A DNA stretch of 64,000 bases from Parachryseolinea silvisoli (GCF_021190955.1 NZ_JAIOAO010000006.1:1-64000), one strand, 5' to 3'; counted from the first letter of the stretch, positions 1 through 8,927 are shown. Translations and numbers: made by a program. The notes: a model not told the origin generated them from the letters alone.

Positions 1-89
1 TGGTCGTAAACCTTTCACAGTTTCTTAACCTTTCAATCTCTCTTCGATAACCCTTCCGATTTTCGAAGCCCTCTTTCGTTTTGGGAGTG

Positions 90-119
90 CAAAGGTAAGA
101 AGCTTTTTTCTCTTTGCAA
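90..119 (-). promoter_or_regulatory. Bacteroidota-type promoter, downstream of a tandem pair
   Basis: On the minus strand TTG (117-119), a 19-base spacer and TACCTTTG (90-97) make a full consensus match, followed by GCACTCCC. It lies 185 bases downstream of the other promoter and has the same orientation. Tandem strong promoters of this sort are typical of rRNA operons in this phylum; the gene served is outside the window. Confidence 0.75.
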
Positions 120-274
120 CTTTCTGGCTAAATCTTTTTTTCTTTTTTTAAACCTCTTTCAAGGCCTAATTCACTTCCATTCCAACCAGAATTCCTCAAT
201 ACGTCAAGTCTATTTTTCTGCTTTCTCAGCCTTCGCCTTCTGCATCCCCGCCGCTCTTCTAGCGATTGGGGATG

Positions 275-304
275 CAAATGTAGCAGGTGTTTTTCGTTTT
301 GCAA
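275..304 (-). promoter_or_regulatory. Bacteroidota-type promoter, upstream of a tandem pair
   Basis: On the minus strand a -33 TTG (302-304) is followed after exactly 19 bases by TACATTTG (275-282), matching the TTG-N19-TAnnTTTG consensus of the Bacteroidota primary sigma factor. GCATCCCC follows the -7 element. It lies just past the end of purA and reads toward the left edge. Confidence 0.75.
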
Positions 305-321
305 ATACCCTGCGAAAAAAA

Positions 322-1602
322 TTACACAGTGACGAGCGAACGGTGTATGGTCTGTGTACGATCAGGCCCTGTCGACACCAATGTAATAGGAACATTCAGC
401 TCTGTTTCCAGAAGCTTTATATAGTCGTTTAGCTCCGCCGGGAAATTTTCTTTTGATTGACGCAGGTCCGTGCCCCACCCTTTTATTTCTGTATAAACTG
501 GTGAGATTTTTTCGTGCACGATCTCATAGGGGATCATATCCGTCACAGAACCGTCTTTTAACTCGTAATGAGTACAAACTTTGATAGTCGGGAATATACT
601 TAGTACGTCCGCTTTCATCATCAATAATTGCGTCACGCCATTAATCATGATGGAATATTTTAACGATGGCAGGTCGATCCAGCCACAGCGACGTGCACGT
701 CCTGTCGTAGAACCAAACTCATTGCCCTCTTTGCGCATAGCCTCGCCGTCGGTATCCAACAATTCTGTTGGGAACGGACCGCCGCCAACGCGGGTGCTAT
801 AGGCCTTAAAGATGCCATACACCTCGCCGATGTGACGCGGTGCAATACCCAGGCCGGTACAAGCGCCGGCGGTCACTGTATTAGAGCTTGTTACAAACGG
901 GTAACTACCAAAGTCGATGTCGAGCAACGCTCCCTGCGCGCCTTCCGCCAGGATCGACGATCCTGCCTTCAGCTCGCGGTTCAGGAAATATTCGCTTTCA
1001 ATGAGGTTAAATTCTTTCAGGAATTGCACGGCATCCAGGAATTGTGCTTCCAGCTCCGCCCAGTTGTAGGTCACATCGTGATCTTTCAAGATCTTGAAGT
1101 GCACGTCCGTGAGGCGTTTCAGACGGTCTTTGAAATCAGCCGAGAGGATATCCCCTACCCGCAAGCCTTGCCGACCGATCTTGTCCTGGTACGTGGGCCC
1201 AATACCCTTTAAGGTCGAGCCGATCTTGTTTTCGCCTTTCGCTTTTTCATAGGCCGCGTCCAATAGCCGGTGCGTGGGCAAGATCAACGTAGCCTTCTTA
1301 GAAATGAAAAGATTCTTTTTGACGTTCAGGTTGAACTTGGCCAATTTTTCGATTTCGGCTTTAAAGATCACCGCATCGAGTACCACGCCATTACCGATAA
1401 CGTTGCGGGTGGTCTCACGGAAAATGCCGGAGGGAATTTGATGCAGCACATGTTTGATGCCATCGAACTCCAGTGTATGGCCTGCGTTGGGGCCACCCTG
1501 GAACCGGGCGACCACATCGTACTTGGGGGCCAGTACGTCAACGATCTTCCCTTTGCCTTCGTCTCCCCATTGAAGGCCCAATAAAACATCTACCTTAGAC
1601 AT
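322..1602 (-). CDS. purA: Adenylosuccinate synthase
   Basis: Cytoplasmic enzyme that joins IMP and aspartate using GTP to give adenylosuccinate, the first committed step from IMP to AMP. The 426 residues match the family's usual length. The N-terminus carries the GTP-binding loop around residues 13-19 (GDEGKGK) with catalytic Asp14, and GPNAGHT with catalytic His42. The family's GRARRCGW and STGPDR segments are present further on. It is the last gene of a minus-strand run with the STAS gene (28 bases upstream) and the Fur-family gene, probably one transcript. Assignment is near certain. Confidence 0.97.
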   Translation of the reverse strand: MSKVDVLLGLQWGDEGKGKIVDVLAPKYDVVARFQGGPNAGHTLEFDGIKHVLHQIPSGIFRETTRNVIGNGVVLDAVIFKAEIEKLAKFNLNVKKNLFISKKATLILPTHRLLDAAYEKAKGENKIGSTLKGIGPTYQDKIGRQGLRVGDILSADFKDRLKRLTDVHFKILKDHDVTYNWAELEAQFLDAVQFLKEFNLIESEYFLNRELKAGSSILAEGAQGALLDIDFGSYPFVTSSNTVTAGACTGLGIAPRHIGEVYGIFKAYSTRVGGGPFPTELLDTDGEAMRKEGNEFGSTTGRARRCGWIDLPSLKYSIMINGVTQLLMMKADVLSIFPTIKVCTHYELKDGSVTDMIPYEIVHEKISPVYTEIKGWGTDLRQSKENFPAELNDYIKLLETELNVPITLVSTGPDRTQTIHRSLVTV

Positions 1603-1630
1603 CCGTGAAATTTCTTATTGATCTGATAAA

Positions 1631-1960
1631 TTATTTTGCGATTTCTGCTTCCGACTGTATGATCTGGAAGATGGCGTTGAGCTTGGTAATGACCAACAGC
1701 TTCTGCACGTTTTCCGACGGCTTCATGAGGTAAACCTCACCGCCTTTGTTGCGGAACTTCGTGAGAATGGTGATGAGCACGCCAATGCCAGTGCTGTTGA
1801 TATAGCGCAGCTCGGAAATATCGATGATGCACGTCAGCGCTTTTTCCTGTATGGCGTTATTGACGATCTCGATGACAGCAGCGCCATTATCTTCGCCGAT
1901 CAGGTCACCCGACAGGCGTATGGACAGTTTGCTACCGTTTATTTGGTGATTAAAGTTCAT
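1631..1960 (-). CDS. STAS-domain protein (anti-sigma factor antagonist type)
   Basis: A 109-residue single STAS domain of the SpoIIAA/RsbV kind. Such proteins are small cytoplasmic switches that bind a partner, classically an anti-sigma-factor kinase, and are controlled by phosphorylation of a conserved serine. The expected site is visible as NSTGIG near residues 55-60, with Ser56 as the likely phosphoacceptor. No RsbW-like kinase, PP2C phosphatase or alternative sigma gene is seen nearby, so the partner is unknown. It sits between fur and purA with short spacers (12 and 28 bases), suggesting co-transcription. Confidence 0.88.
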   Translation of the reverse strand: MNFNHQINGSKLSIRLSGDLIGEDNGAAVIEIVNNAIQEKALTCIIDISELRYINSTGIGVLITILTKFRNKGGEVYLMKPSENVQKLLVITKLNAIFQIIQSEAEIAK

Positions 1961-1972
1961 AGTGTATTGTGC

Positions 1973-2446
1973 TTAGTTTGAAGCCGCCTGGCGATGCTCA
2001 CAATCCACTTTGGTGCAGGCAGCGTACAGAATCAACGAATGGTGCATCACGTTGAAATGGAGGATCTCCTCCACGGTGTTTTGAATGTTTTGAATACGGG
2101 GATCGCAAAACTCCACCACTTTGTGACATTCTGTGCAGATCAGGTGATCGTGCTGTTTGAAGCCATACGATTTTTCGTATTGCGCCAGGTTCTTTCCAAA
2201 CTGGTGTTTACTAACCAGGTCGCATTCCACCAGCAAGTCGAGCGTGTTGTAAACAGTCGCCCGGCTTACACGGTAGTTCTTATTCTTCATGCTGATGTAA
2301 AGAGACTCTACATCAAAGTGGCCATCGCGGGTGTAAATTTCCTCGAGTATGGCGTACCGTTCAGGCGTCTTGCGAAGCTCCTTGTTTTCCAGGTAGGCCG
2401 TAAAGATCTTCCTGACCTCGTCGTATAATTTCGGATTTAGTGCCAT
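1973..2446 (-). CDS. Fur-family transcriptional regulator
   Basis: A 157-residue metal-dependent repressor of the Fur/Zur/PerR superfamily. The first 85 or so residues form the winged helix, including the [10 protein letters not shown] recognition segment near 61-70. The C-terminal half carries HDHLIC and two cysteine pairs, Cys104/Cys107 and Cys144/Cys149, the usual structural zinc site. The sequence does not decide whether it senses iron, zinc or peroxide, so I give no specific symbol. It is the first gene of the run fur, STAS, purA, and a consensus promoter lies just upstream. Confidence 0.9.
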   Translation of the reverse strand: MALNPKLYDEVRKIFTAYLENKELRKTPERYAILEEIYTRDGHFDVESLYISMKNKNYRVSRATVYNTLDLLVECDLVSKHQFGKNLAQYEKSYGFKQHDHLICTECHKVVEFCDPRIQNIQNTVEEILHFNVMHHSLILYAACTKVDCEHRQAASN

Positions 2447-2457
2447 GAATTAACGGG

Positions 2458-2488
2458 CAAAAATAATCAAGTTTCAGCGATATGCCAA
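2458..2488 (-). promoter_or_regulatory. Probable promoter of the fur-STAS-purA run
   Basis: On the minus strand TTG (2486-2488), a 20-base spacer and TATTTTTG (2458-2465) fit the Bacteroidota consensus. The start codon at 2446 follows closely, so the predicted leader is only a few bases and the mRNA may be nearly leaderless. Confidence 0.6.
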
Positions 2489-2648
2489 TTTAGCTTTCTT
2501 AGACGTAGACTTTTGGCCAAAAAGGTTGTATTACAGGGTTTTAGTGGATCTTGGAGAGGAAGACTGGGGAGCATCAATGGAATGATTGCGGGCTTTCCTG
2601 TGGCAAAGGCACCCTGACGACATCGTGGAGGCACTGCCTCTCCAGAGA

Positions 2649-2698
2649 TAAAGCATAGATAAAGCAGCGCTCCTTAATGCTGGCTTATCTATGCTTTA
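2649..2698. other. Perfect 14-base inverted repeat
   Basis: TAAAGCATAGATAA at 2649-2662 is the exact reverse complement of 2685-2698, with 22 bases between. The right arm is also the first unit of the 11-base tandem array. It could end transcripts from the (p)ppGpp gene, although a clear U-tract is lacking. Confidence 0.6.
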
Positions 2699-2838
2699 CA
2701 TATGCTTTATGTATGCAATATCTATGCTATAACCCCGGGGTTTACCCGTATCAAGGCCGTACTAAAGCCGTACATTACCCGTATCAAAGCTATACCATAG
2801 CTATCCTTCACCTATCCCTGACATATCCCCTACGCGGG
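2685..2838. repeat. Degenerate 11-base tandem array, 14 units
   Basis: Fourteen 11-base units follow one another with no insertion or deletion. On the plus strand the units from 2685 end in TATGCT or TATGCA (four units), those from 2740 end in CCGTA (four units), and those from 2784 end in CTATA, CTATC or TATC (four units). Two GC-rich units at 2729-2739 and 2828-2838 end in CGGG. The period is not a multiple of three and no reading frame runs through, so it is non-coding. It lies directly downstream of the (p)ppGpp gene and upstream of fur. The gradual drift suggests growth by local duplication followed by divergence. Confidence 0.8.
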
Positions 2839-2846
2839 AAATCGTA

Positions 2847-5060
2847 CTATTCCTTGGAATCGAAACGGCTTACCTTCACAACCCCCTCCACACTCCGCAA
2901 CTTCTCAATCAGCTGCTCCAAATGGCGGGTATCGTTTACATAAAGCATGATTTCGCCCTCAAAAATGCCGGAATCGGTGTGAATGGACATAGAGCTCATG
3001 TTCACTTTCAGCTCTTCGGAAATGATTTTGGAGACGTCATTGATGAGGCCCACGCGGTCAGTGCCGCGGATTTTCAGGCCGGTGAGGAACGCCACCTCGT
3101 GCTGGGACGTCCACTTGGCTTTTACGACCCGGTTGCCGTGGTGCGACAGAAGCTCGGGCGCATTCGGACAGTTGGTGCGGTGTATTTTGATGCCTTCGGA
3201 CACGGTCACAAAGCCAAAGACGTCGTCGCCGGGGATGGGCGTACAGCATTTAGCCAGCTTGTAGTCCACCACGTCCATGTCCTCGCCTACCAACAGAATG
3301 TCGTCGTAGCGGCCTTTCTTGGTGATTTCCTGCTCGACGGTCTTCGCATCGGCCACCTGCAGATTGGGCCTGCTTTTAATGGGCGAGGACGGTTTGTTCT
3401 CAATAAATTTTTTGATGTCGGCCGCGGTGATAAAACCACGGCCGACACGGTAATACAATTCAAAGTTGGCGGGCACTTTAAAATGCTCACGCAGCTGCTC
3501 CATAAATTGCTGCGTGGGCTCTTCTTTTAGCTGGCGAAGCTTGCGGAGTAAAATCTCCTTGCCCTCTTCGGCCGATTTCCTTTTGTCTTCTTTGAGCTCG
3601 TCTTTTATGCGCGACTTGGCCTTGGAACTCACAACAAACCGCAGCCAGTCCTCGTGGGGGCGTTGCTTGGCAGAGGTCAGGATCTCAATCTGGTCGCCGT
3701 TCTTCAGCACATAGTTGATCGGCACCAGCTTATTGTTCACTTTGGCGCCGATGCATTTGGACCCCACCTGGGTATGGATTTCGAACGCAAAATCCAGCGC
3801 TGTCGCACCGTAGGGCAATGTTTTCAGCTCGCCCTTGGGGGTGAACACAAAGACCTCGTCGCTGAACAAATTGCCGCGGAAATCGTCGACAAAGTCGAGC
3901 GCACTGTGATTGTTTTGTTCCAGCAGGTCGCGTACGCGAGCCAACCACTTTTCGAGGTTCGATTCGGCGGTCGTATTGGTGTCTTTGTATTTCCAGTGAG
4001 CAGCGTAGCCTTTTTCCGCGATTTCGTCCATTCGTTTGCTGCGGATCTGCACTTCCACCCATTGCCCGTTTTTGGCCATAACGGTAGTGTGTAGCGACTC
4101 GTAGCCGTTCGCTTTTGGGGTGCTGATCCAGTCACGCAGGCGATCGGGGTTGGGGGTGTAGTAGTCTGTCACAATCGAATACACCTGCCAACAGAGCGCT
4201 TTTTCATGCTCCATTGTGGTGTCGAGTATGATGCGGATGGCAAACAGGTCGTACACCTCCTCAAAGGGGATGTTTTGCTTGCGCATCTTATTCCAGATCG
4301 AATGAATGGACTTGGGACGCCCTTTGATGTCGTATTCGATGGAGAGCTTGTCGAGCTCTTCTTTGATGGGCACCACGAACTGTTTGATAAACTTGTTCCG
4401 GGCGAACCTGGTGGCATCGATCTGCTGCGCAATGGACTGGTATATAGGCCGATCCGTAAAGCGCAGGTAGAGATCTTCCAGCTCGGTTTTGATGGCATTT
4501 AGCCCCAGGCGGTGTGCCAGGGGAGCGTAGAGATAAATGGTCTCGTTGGCAACCTTTAGCTGTTTCTGGCGGGGCATGCTGTCGAGCGTGCGCATGTTGT
4601 GCAAGCGATCGGCCAGCTTGATGAGGATCACCCGCACGTCTTCCGACAGGGTGAACAGCATTTTACGGAAGTTTTCCGCTTGTTGCGAGGTGCCGTATTC
4701 AAAAACACCTCGGATTTTGGTCAGACCATCGATGATCTTGGCGATTTTTTTGCCAAACATGCGCTCGATGTCGATCAGCTCGATGTCGGTGTCTTCGACA
4801 ACGTCGTGCATGAGGGCGGCAATGATCGAGGTTGTACCCAGACCGATTTCTTCCACGCAAATCTCGGCTACCGCCAGGGGATGGAAAATAAAGGGCTCTC
4901 CAGACTTGCGGCGCATGTCTTTGTGAGCATCCAGCGACAGTGTAAAAGCCTTTTTGATCAATTTGGCGTCCTCATCCTTTAGAATGGGCTTAGCCTTGCG
5001 TAGTAATCTTCTGTATCGGCTGATGATCTCTTTTTTCTCCTGCTCCGTGTCGATTACCAT
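2847..5060 (-). CDS. Bifunctional (p)ppGpp synthetase/hydrolase (RelA/SpoT family)
   Basis: Makes and breaks the stringent-response alarmone (p)ppGpp. The 737 residues have the complete long-RSH layout: an HD hydrolase domain with His60 and the His85-Asp86 pair plus Glu89-Asp90, a RelA/SpoT nucleotidyltransferase domain at roughly 245-355, a TGS domain near 400-460 and a C-terminal ACT domain from about 665. The intact HD residues argue for real hydrolase activity, so it should be bifunctional (SpoT/Rel) rather than synthetase-only RelA. It is transcribed alone, divergently from tRNA-Leu, and its 3' end runs into the 11-base array. Confidence 0.95.
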   Translation of the reverse strand: MVIDTEQEKKEIISRYRRLLRKAKPILKDEDAKLIKKAFTLSLDAHKDMRRKSGEPFIFHPLAVAEICVEEIGLGTTSIIAALMHDVVEDTDIELIDIERMFGKKIAKIIDGLTKIRGVFEYGTSQQAENFRKMLFTLSEDVRVILIKLADRLHNMRTLDSMPRQKQLKVANETIYLYAPLAHRLGLNAIKTELEDLYLRFTDRPIYQSIAQQIDATRFARNKFIKQFVVPIKEELDKLSIEYDIKGRPKSIHSIWNKMRKQNIPFEEVYDLFAIRIILDTTMEHEKALCWQVYSIVTDYYTPNPDRLRDWISTPKANGYESLHTTVMAKNGQWVEVQIRSKRMDEIAEKGYAAHWKYKDTNTTAESNLEKWLARVRDLLEQNNHSALDFVDDFRGNLFSDEVFVFTPKGELKTLPYGATALDFAFEIHTQVGSKCIGAKVNNKLVPINYVLKNGDQIEILTSAKQRPHEDWLRFVVSSKAKSRIKDELKEDKRKSAEEGKEILLRKLRQLKEEPTQQFMEQLREHFKVPANFELYYRVGRGFITAADIKKFIENKPSSPIKSRPNLQVADAKTVEQEITKKGRYDDILLVGEDMDVVDYKLAKCCTPIPGDDVFGFVTVSEGIKIHRTNCPNAPELLSHHGNRVVKAKWTSQHEVAFLTGLKIRGTDRVGLINDVSKIISEELKVNMSSMSIHTDSGIFEGEIMLYVNDTRHLEQLIEKLRSVEGVVKVSRFDSKE

Positions 5061-5141
5061 CTTCTGAAATCCCTGATTTGAACTAATAAACGAGGTTTTT
5101 TCCTCTTTTGTAAGCTCTTTGTGAATAAAAAACGTAAACTA

Positions 5142-5171
5142 TTCTTTATTTGCGAATATTCCATAAATTTG
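5142..5171 (+). promoter_or_regulatory. Candidate promoter of tRNA-Leu
   Basis: TAAATTTG at 5164-5171 is a full -7 match. With a 19-base spacer the -33 position reads TTC instead of TTG. A start about 7 bases downstream would fall just before the mature tRNA 5' end at 5184. Confidence 0.45.
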
Positions 5172-5183
5172 CGGCCTCATTTT

Positions 5184-5268
5184 CCGGATGTGGCGTAATT
5201 GGTAGCCGTGCCAGACTTAGGATCTGGTGCCGAAAGGCGTGGGGGTTCGAGTCCCTCCATCCGGACCA
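5184..5268 (+). tRNA. tRNA-Leu (anticodon UAG)
   Basis: An 85-base cloverleaf. The acceptor stem is CCGGATG (5184-5190) with CATCCGG (5258-5264), then discriminator A and an encoded CCA (5266-5268). The anticodon stem is CCAGA/TCTGG around the loop CTTAGGA, giving anticodon TAG, which reads CUA and related leucine codons. A long variable arm (type II tRNA) and a TTCGAGT T-loop are present. It lies between the divergent (p)ppGpp gene and tig. Confidence 0.96.
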
Positions 5269-5356
5269 GCTGAACCCTCACTGTTCGTTAACAAAAGCGC
5301 GGGCAGAGAGGGTTCTTGGTTTCTCTGGAAAGGTAAACAATCAAACGTTTTAAGCT

Positions 5357-6703
5357 TTGGAAATAACTCTGAACAAAAAGAACAGCACTGAAGGTCTAAT
5401 TAAAATTAGATTAACCGAAGGTGATTATCAACCCCGTGTGGAAGAAAAGCTGAAAGATTATTCGCGCAAAGCGAATATCAAAGGCTTTCGTCAGGGCAAA
5501 GTGCCTACCGGAGTGGTCAAGAAGATGTTCGGTAAATCCATTCTGGTAGACGAGATCAACCATCTCCTGTCCAACAAGCTTTCAGACTACATTAAAGAAA
5601 ATAAGCTTCGCATTCTGGGCGAGCCCCTGCCCAATCAAGAAAAGGCCAGCGGCATTGACTGGGATACGCAGCGTGATTTTGAGTTCGAATATCAGATTGG
5701 GATGGTGGAAGATTTCACCTACGATCTTTCTCCCAGCGTAAAAGTTCAAGGCTACACCATTACAGTAGATGATAAGGTGATGGACGAAACGATCGCCGAT
5801 CTGAAAAACCGCTTTGGCAATATGACCTACCCCGAGGCTGCCGGTGCAGAAGATAACCTGACAGGTGAGCTTCGCGCGAAAGACGGCGACTTCAAAAAAG
5901 AATACGCTTTCCTGCAACTGGACAAAGTCAATAAGAAAGAGCAAGCCAGGTTTGTTGGCGTGAAGAAAGATGAAGAAGTAGAGTTTGAAGTAAGTAAGCT
6001 TTTTGCGGACGAAGGTCTTACCGGCCAACTACTCGGCATTCCGGCAGAAGAAGCTAAAAGCGCCAAAGGAACCTATATTTTTAAGGTTACCAACATCAGT
6101 CATAACGAGCCCGCGGCTGTCAACACCGAGCTTTTTGATCGTGTTTTCGGCCCTGGCGTAGTGACGACAGAAGCTGATTTCATTCAGAAGGTGAAGGAAA
6201 CGATCGCCGAGAATTACAAGCGTGAGTCCGAACACTTCCTCGACCACCACATTGAAGACTATTATCTCGATAACACGAAGATTGAGATGCCGGCGGAGTT
6301 CCTGAAGAACTGGTTGAAGTCGACCAGCAACGGTCAGGTAACGGATGATGTACTCGCAAAAGAGTTTGATGCGTACGCGCGCGGCCTGAAGTGGGACCTG
6401 GTGAAAAACAAAATTGCCGAAGACAAGCAGATCACGGTAGAGTCGGAAGAAGTTCGCGGGAAAGCGAAAGAAATGATCCTGGCACAGTTTGGCGGCCAGC
6501 AGTTTGCGGCCCAGCTGGGTGACCGTATGGATGCCATCGCTGACAATTATTTACAAAGCGAGAACGGCCAGAACTTCATGCGCCTTTACAACCAGCTTCG
6601 CGGCGAGAAGATCATGAAGCTGATCCGGGAGAGCATTACAGTACAGGAGAAAAAAGTGTCAGCAGACGAGTTCAAGAAGATCGTCGAAGAGCACAAACAC
6701 TAA
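5357..6703 (+). CDS. tig: Trigger factor, ribosome-associated chaperone and prolyl isomerase
   Basis: Binds the ribosome exit tunnel and shelters nascent chains. The 448 residues fit the family: an N-terminal ribosome-binding domain with the GFRQGKVPTGVVKKMFG signature near residues 43-59, a middle PPIase-like domain that seems diverged, and a long helical C-terminal arm ending in a Lys/Glu-rich tail. The start is TTG at 5357, chosen because MEITLNKK is the conserved beginning and no ATG lies upstream in frame. It stands 88 bases after tRNA-Leu and before clpP and clpX, a common clustering of protein-quality genes, though a strong terminator separates it from clpP. Confidence 0.95.
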   Translation: MEITLNKKNSTEGLIKIRLTEGDYQPRVEEKLKDYSRKANIKGFRQGKVPTGVVKKMFGKSILVDEINHLLSNKLSDYIKENKLRILGEPLPNQEKASGIDWDTQRDFEFEYQIGMVEDFTYDLSPSVKVQGYTITVDDKVMDETIADLKNRFGNMTYPEAAGAEDNLTGELRAKDGDFKKEYAFLQLDKVNKKEQARFVGVKKDEEVEFEVSKLFADEGLTGQLLGIPAEEAKSAKGTYIFKVTNISHNEPAAVNTELFDRVFGPGVVTTEADFIQKVKETIAENYKRESEHFLDHHIEDYYLDNTKIEMPAEFLKNWLKSTSNGQVTDDVLAKEFDAYARGLKWDLVKNKIAEDKQITVESEEVRGKAKEMILAQFGGQQFAAQLGDRMDAIADNYLQSENGQNFMRLYNQLRGEKIMKLIRESITVQEKKVSADEFKKIVEEHKH

Positions 6704-6771
6704 TCGATACGTATTCAGGCTGGTAGCAGCCGTTGCGGACGACTGCAATAAAGCGCGCCAGTCATGCGACT

Positions 6772-6810
6772 ATGGTTTTAATTCCGCCGCCGGGAGGGAA
6801 TTAAAACCAT
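6772..6810 (+). terminator. Rho-independent terminator of tig
   Basis: A perfect 14-base stem (6772-6785 with 6797-6810) around a GC-rich loop, with a run of T from 6810. It separates tig from clpP. Confidence 0.9.
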
Positions 6811-6913
6811 TTTTGCTTTAAATGGGTTAAAGGATCGAAAGGGTTGGATTTGTGACCTTGGATGCCTAAGATTACTATAATTTCCGACCTCCAAAATGTA
6901 ATTATTTTCATAA

Positions 6914-7594
6914 TTGACTATGCAGTATAACAATGAATTCAGAAAGTACGCAGTGCACCACATGGGCATGAGCGGTAATACCGTTGACAGCTATGCGCAG
7001 CAAATCCAAAACATGACGCAGTATGTGATCGAAGAGCGGCCGGGCAACTTCCGGGCGATCGATGTCTTTACGCGTCTTATTTCTGACCGTATTATTTTCC
7101 TGGGAATGGGTATTGACGACCAAATCGCCAACCTGATCACTGCCCAACTGCTTTTCCTCGAATCTTCGGATCCGAAGAAAGACATCATCATGTACATCAA
7201 CAGCCCCGGTGGTTCCGTGTATGCCGGCCTCGGTATCTATGATACCATGCAATATGTAAACCCTGATGTTGCAACCATCTGTACAGGCCTGGCAGCGTCG
7301 ATGGGTGCCGTGCTGCTGACAGCGGGTGCTGCTAAAAAACGCTCTGCTCTGCCCCATGCGCGCGTCATGATTCACCAGCCCATGAGCGGCATGCAAGGTC
7401 AGGCTTCGGATATGGAAATTTCATTGCGGCAGACCCTGGAAGTGAAAAAGGACCTGTATAACATCCTGGCCAAGCATAGCGGCGCCAAATACGAGAAAAT
7501 CGAGAAAGATTCTGATCGTGACTACTGGATGCGCGCCTCGGAGGCCAAGGAATATGGCCTGATCGACGAAGTTCTGGAACGTAAGAAAATCTAA
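6914..7594 (+). CDS. clpP: ATP-dependent Clp protease proteolytic subunit
   Basis: Serine peptidase of the barrel-shaped ClpXP/ClpAP proteases. The 226 residues include the catalytic serine in the AASMGA motif (Ser129) and the histidine in MIHQP (His154), with the catalytic Asp expected in the SDRDYW segment near residue 205. A second in-frame ATG at 6920 (MQYNNEF) could be the true start; the first codons are not conserved enough to decide. It is followed by its unfoldase clpX 97 bases downstream, across a structured spacer. Confidence 0.95.
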   Translation: MTMQYNNEFRKYAVHHMGMSGNTVDSYAQQIQNMTQYVIEERPGNFRAIDVFTRLISDRIIFLGMGIDDQIANLITAQLLFLESSDPKKDIIMYINSPGGSVYAGLGIYDTMQYVNPDVATICTGLAASMGAVLLTAGAAKKRSALPHARVMIHQPMSGMQGQASDMEISLRQTLEVKKDLYNILAKHSGAKYEKIEKDSDRDYWMRASEAKEYGLIDEVLERKKI

Positions 7595-7614
7595 TTTAAA
7601 GGCAGATTTGTCAC

Positions 7615-7672
7615 TGTGCAGATGTGCTAACTATTGGGTATTTTTGAAAGACCCAATGCGCACATTTGCACA
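7615..7672 (+). other. Nested stem-loop between clpP and clpX
   Basis: An outer 13-base stem (7615-7627 with 7660-7672, one G-U pair) encloses a second perfect 7-base stem (ATTGGGT 7633-7639 with ACCCAAT 7651-7657). The inner loop contains TATTTTTG (7639-7646), a -7 promoter match without a good -33 partner. There is no T-tract after the outer stem, so it does not look like a plain terminator. Confidence 0.65.
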
Positions 7673-7691
7673 TTGCTAATCTCTACAAAAC

Positions 7692-8927
7692 ATGGCTGAA
7701 GTTACCTGCTCATTTTGCGGAAGAAGTAAAAAAGATGTTGACCTGATGATCTCTGGCATCCACGCGCACATTTGCGACAAATGTGTGACGCAGGCGAACC
7801 AGATCCTCAGCGAAGAGAAGAAAAGCAAGACGGAAGCGGGCTTTTCGCCCAATTTCAAGCTGATCAAACCGATCGAGATCAAGAAGTTCCTGGACGAATA
7901 CGTCATCGGTCAGGATGAAGCTAAGAAGATCATGTCGGTAGCGGTATACAACCATTACAAGCGGTTGATGCAGCGTAAGCTTGACAACGATGTAACCATC
8001 GAGAAATCGAACATCATCATGGTCGGTGAGACCGGTACGGGTAAAACGTACCTGGCCCGCACACTGGCCAAGATGCTGCAAGTTCCGTTCTGTATTGCCG
8101 ACGCCACCGTGCTGACCGAAGCCGGTTATGTTGGTGAAGACGTAGAAAGCATTTTAACACGCCTGCTCCAGTCCGCCGACTACAACGTCGAAGCTGCAGA
8201 GCGAGGCATTGTTTATATCGACGAGATCGATAAGATCGCGCGTAAATCGGACAACCCTTCCATCACCCGCGATGTAAGCGGCGAAGGCGTGCAACAGGCG
8301 CTGCTGAAGCTTCTGGAAGGTACTGCCGTGAACGTGCCACCGCAAGGCGGACGGAAACACCCTGATCAGAAAATGATTACTGTCAACACGGAGAACATTC
8401 TGTTCATCTGCGGCGGTGCATTTGAAGGTATTTCCCGCTTTATCGGTAACCGCCTCAATACACGCCCATTGGGCTTTGTGGCTGGTCTCGATGGCCTGCA
8501 TCCTGCCGATATCAACAAAGACAACCTGTTGCAGTTTATAACAGCACAGGATCTCAAGAGCTTCGGCCTGATTCCCGAGCTCATTGGCCGTCTGCCAGTG
8601 GTGTCCTACCTGAACCCGCTGGACACCGACGCCCTGCGTAAGATTTTGACGGAGCCCAAAAACGCGCTCATCAAACAATACCGCAAGCTGTTCGACATGG
8701 AAAGCATCGAGCTCGAATTCAAAGATGGCGCCATCGACTTTATCGTCGAGAAAGCCATGGAGTTTAAGCTGGGGGCTCGTGGTCTACGCAGCATCTGCGA
8801 AGCCATCATCAACGACGCCATGTTCGAGCTTCCGTCTGAGAAGAATACCGACAGGCTGGTGATCAACCGCGCGTACGCGGAAGAGAAATTTAGCAAATCA
8901 CATTACAGCAAGCTGAAAGTAGCCTAA
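7692..8927 (+). CDS. clpX: ATP-dependent Clp protease, ATP-binding subunit ClpX
   Basis: Hexameric AAA+ unfoldase that recognises substrates and feeds them to ClpP. The 411 residues open with the zinc-binding domain (Cys6, Cys9, Cys28, Cys31). The Walker A loop GETGTGKT is at residues 112-119, Walker B is in the VYIDEIDK segment, and the sensor-2 arginine lies in GARGLRS. Length and order match the family. It ends 5 bases from the convergent lpxB stop, and a hairpin covers both stop codons. Confidence 0.97.
   Translation: MAEVTCSFCGRSKKDVDLMISGIHAHICDKCVTQANQILSEEKKSKTEAGFSPNFKLIKPIEIKKFLDEYVIGQDEAKKIMSVAVYNHYKRLMQRKLDNDVTIEKSNIIMVGETGTGKTYLARTLAKMLQVPFCIADATVLTEAGYVGEDVESILTRLLQSADYNVEAAERGIVYIDEIDKIARKSDNPSITRDVSGEGVQQALLKLLEGTAVNVPPQGGRKHPDQKMITVNTENILFICGGAFEGISRFIGNRLNTRPLGFVAGLDGLHPADINKDNLLQFITAQDLKSFGLIPELIGRLPVVSYLNPLDTDALRKILTEPKNALIKQYRKLFDMESIELEFKDGAIDFIVEKAMEFKLGARGLRSICEAIINDAMFELPSEKNTDRLVINRAYAEEKFSKSHYSKLKVA

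Larger units (their letters stand above)
1..321. other. Gene-free region with two leftward promoters
   Basis: I find no convincing coding region between the left edge and the 3' end of purA. The stretch holds two well-formed Bacteroidota-type promoters pointing left, listed separately. Read leftward, the sequence after the second promoter is purine-rich and non-coding, which fits a stable-RNA leader. That an rRNA operon or another strongly expressed gene lies just outside the window is inference. Confidence 0.6.

Noticed and set aside
832-1212. 126-residue plus-strand frame
   Set aside because: Antisense to purA with no signal or family pattern.
2922-3530. A 202-residue open frame on the plus strand
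   Set aside because: It is antisense to the well-supported (p)ppGpp gene, has no domain and no promoter, so it is a shadow of that coding sequence.
7639-7646. TATTTTTG as a clpX promoter
   Set aside because: It lies in the loop of the hairpin and lacks a TTG at the usual distance, so it is noted only as part of the structure.
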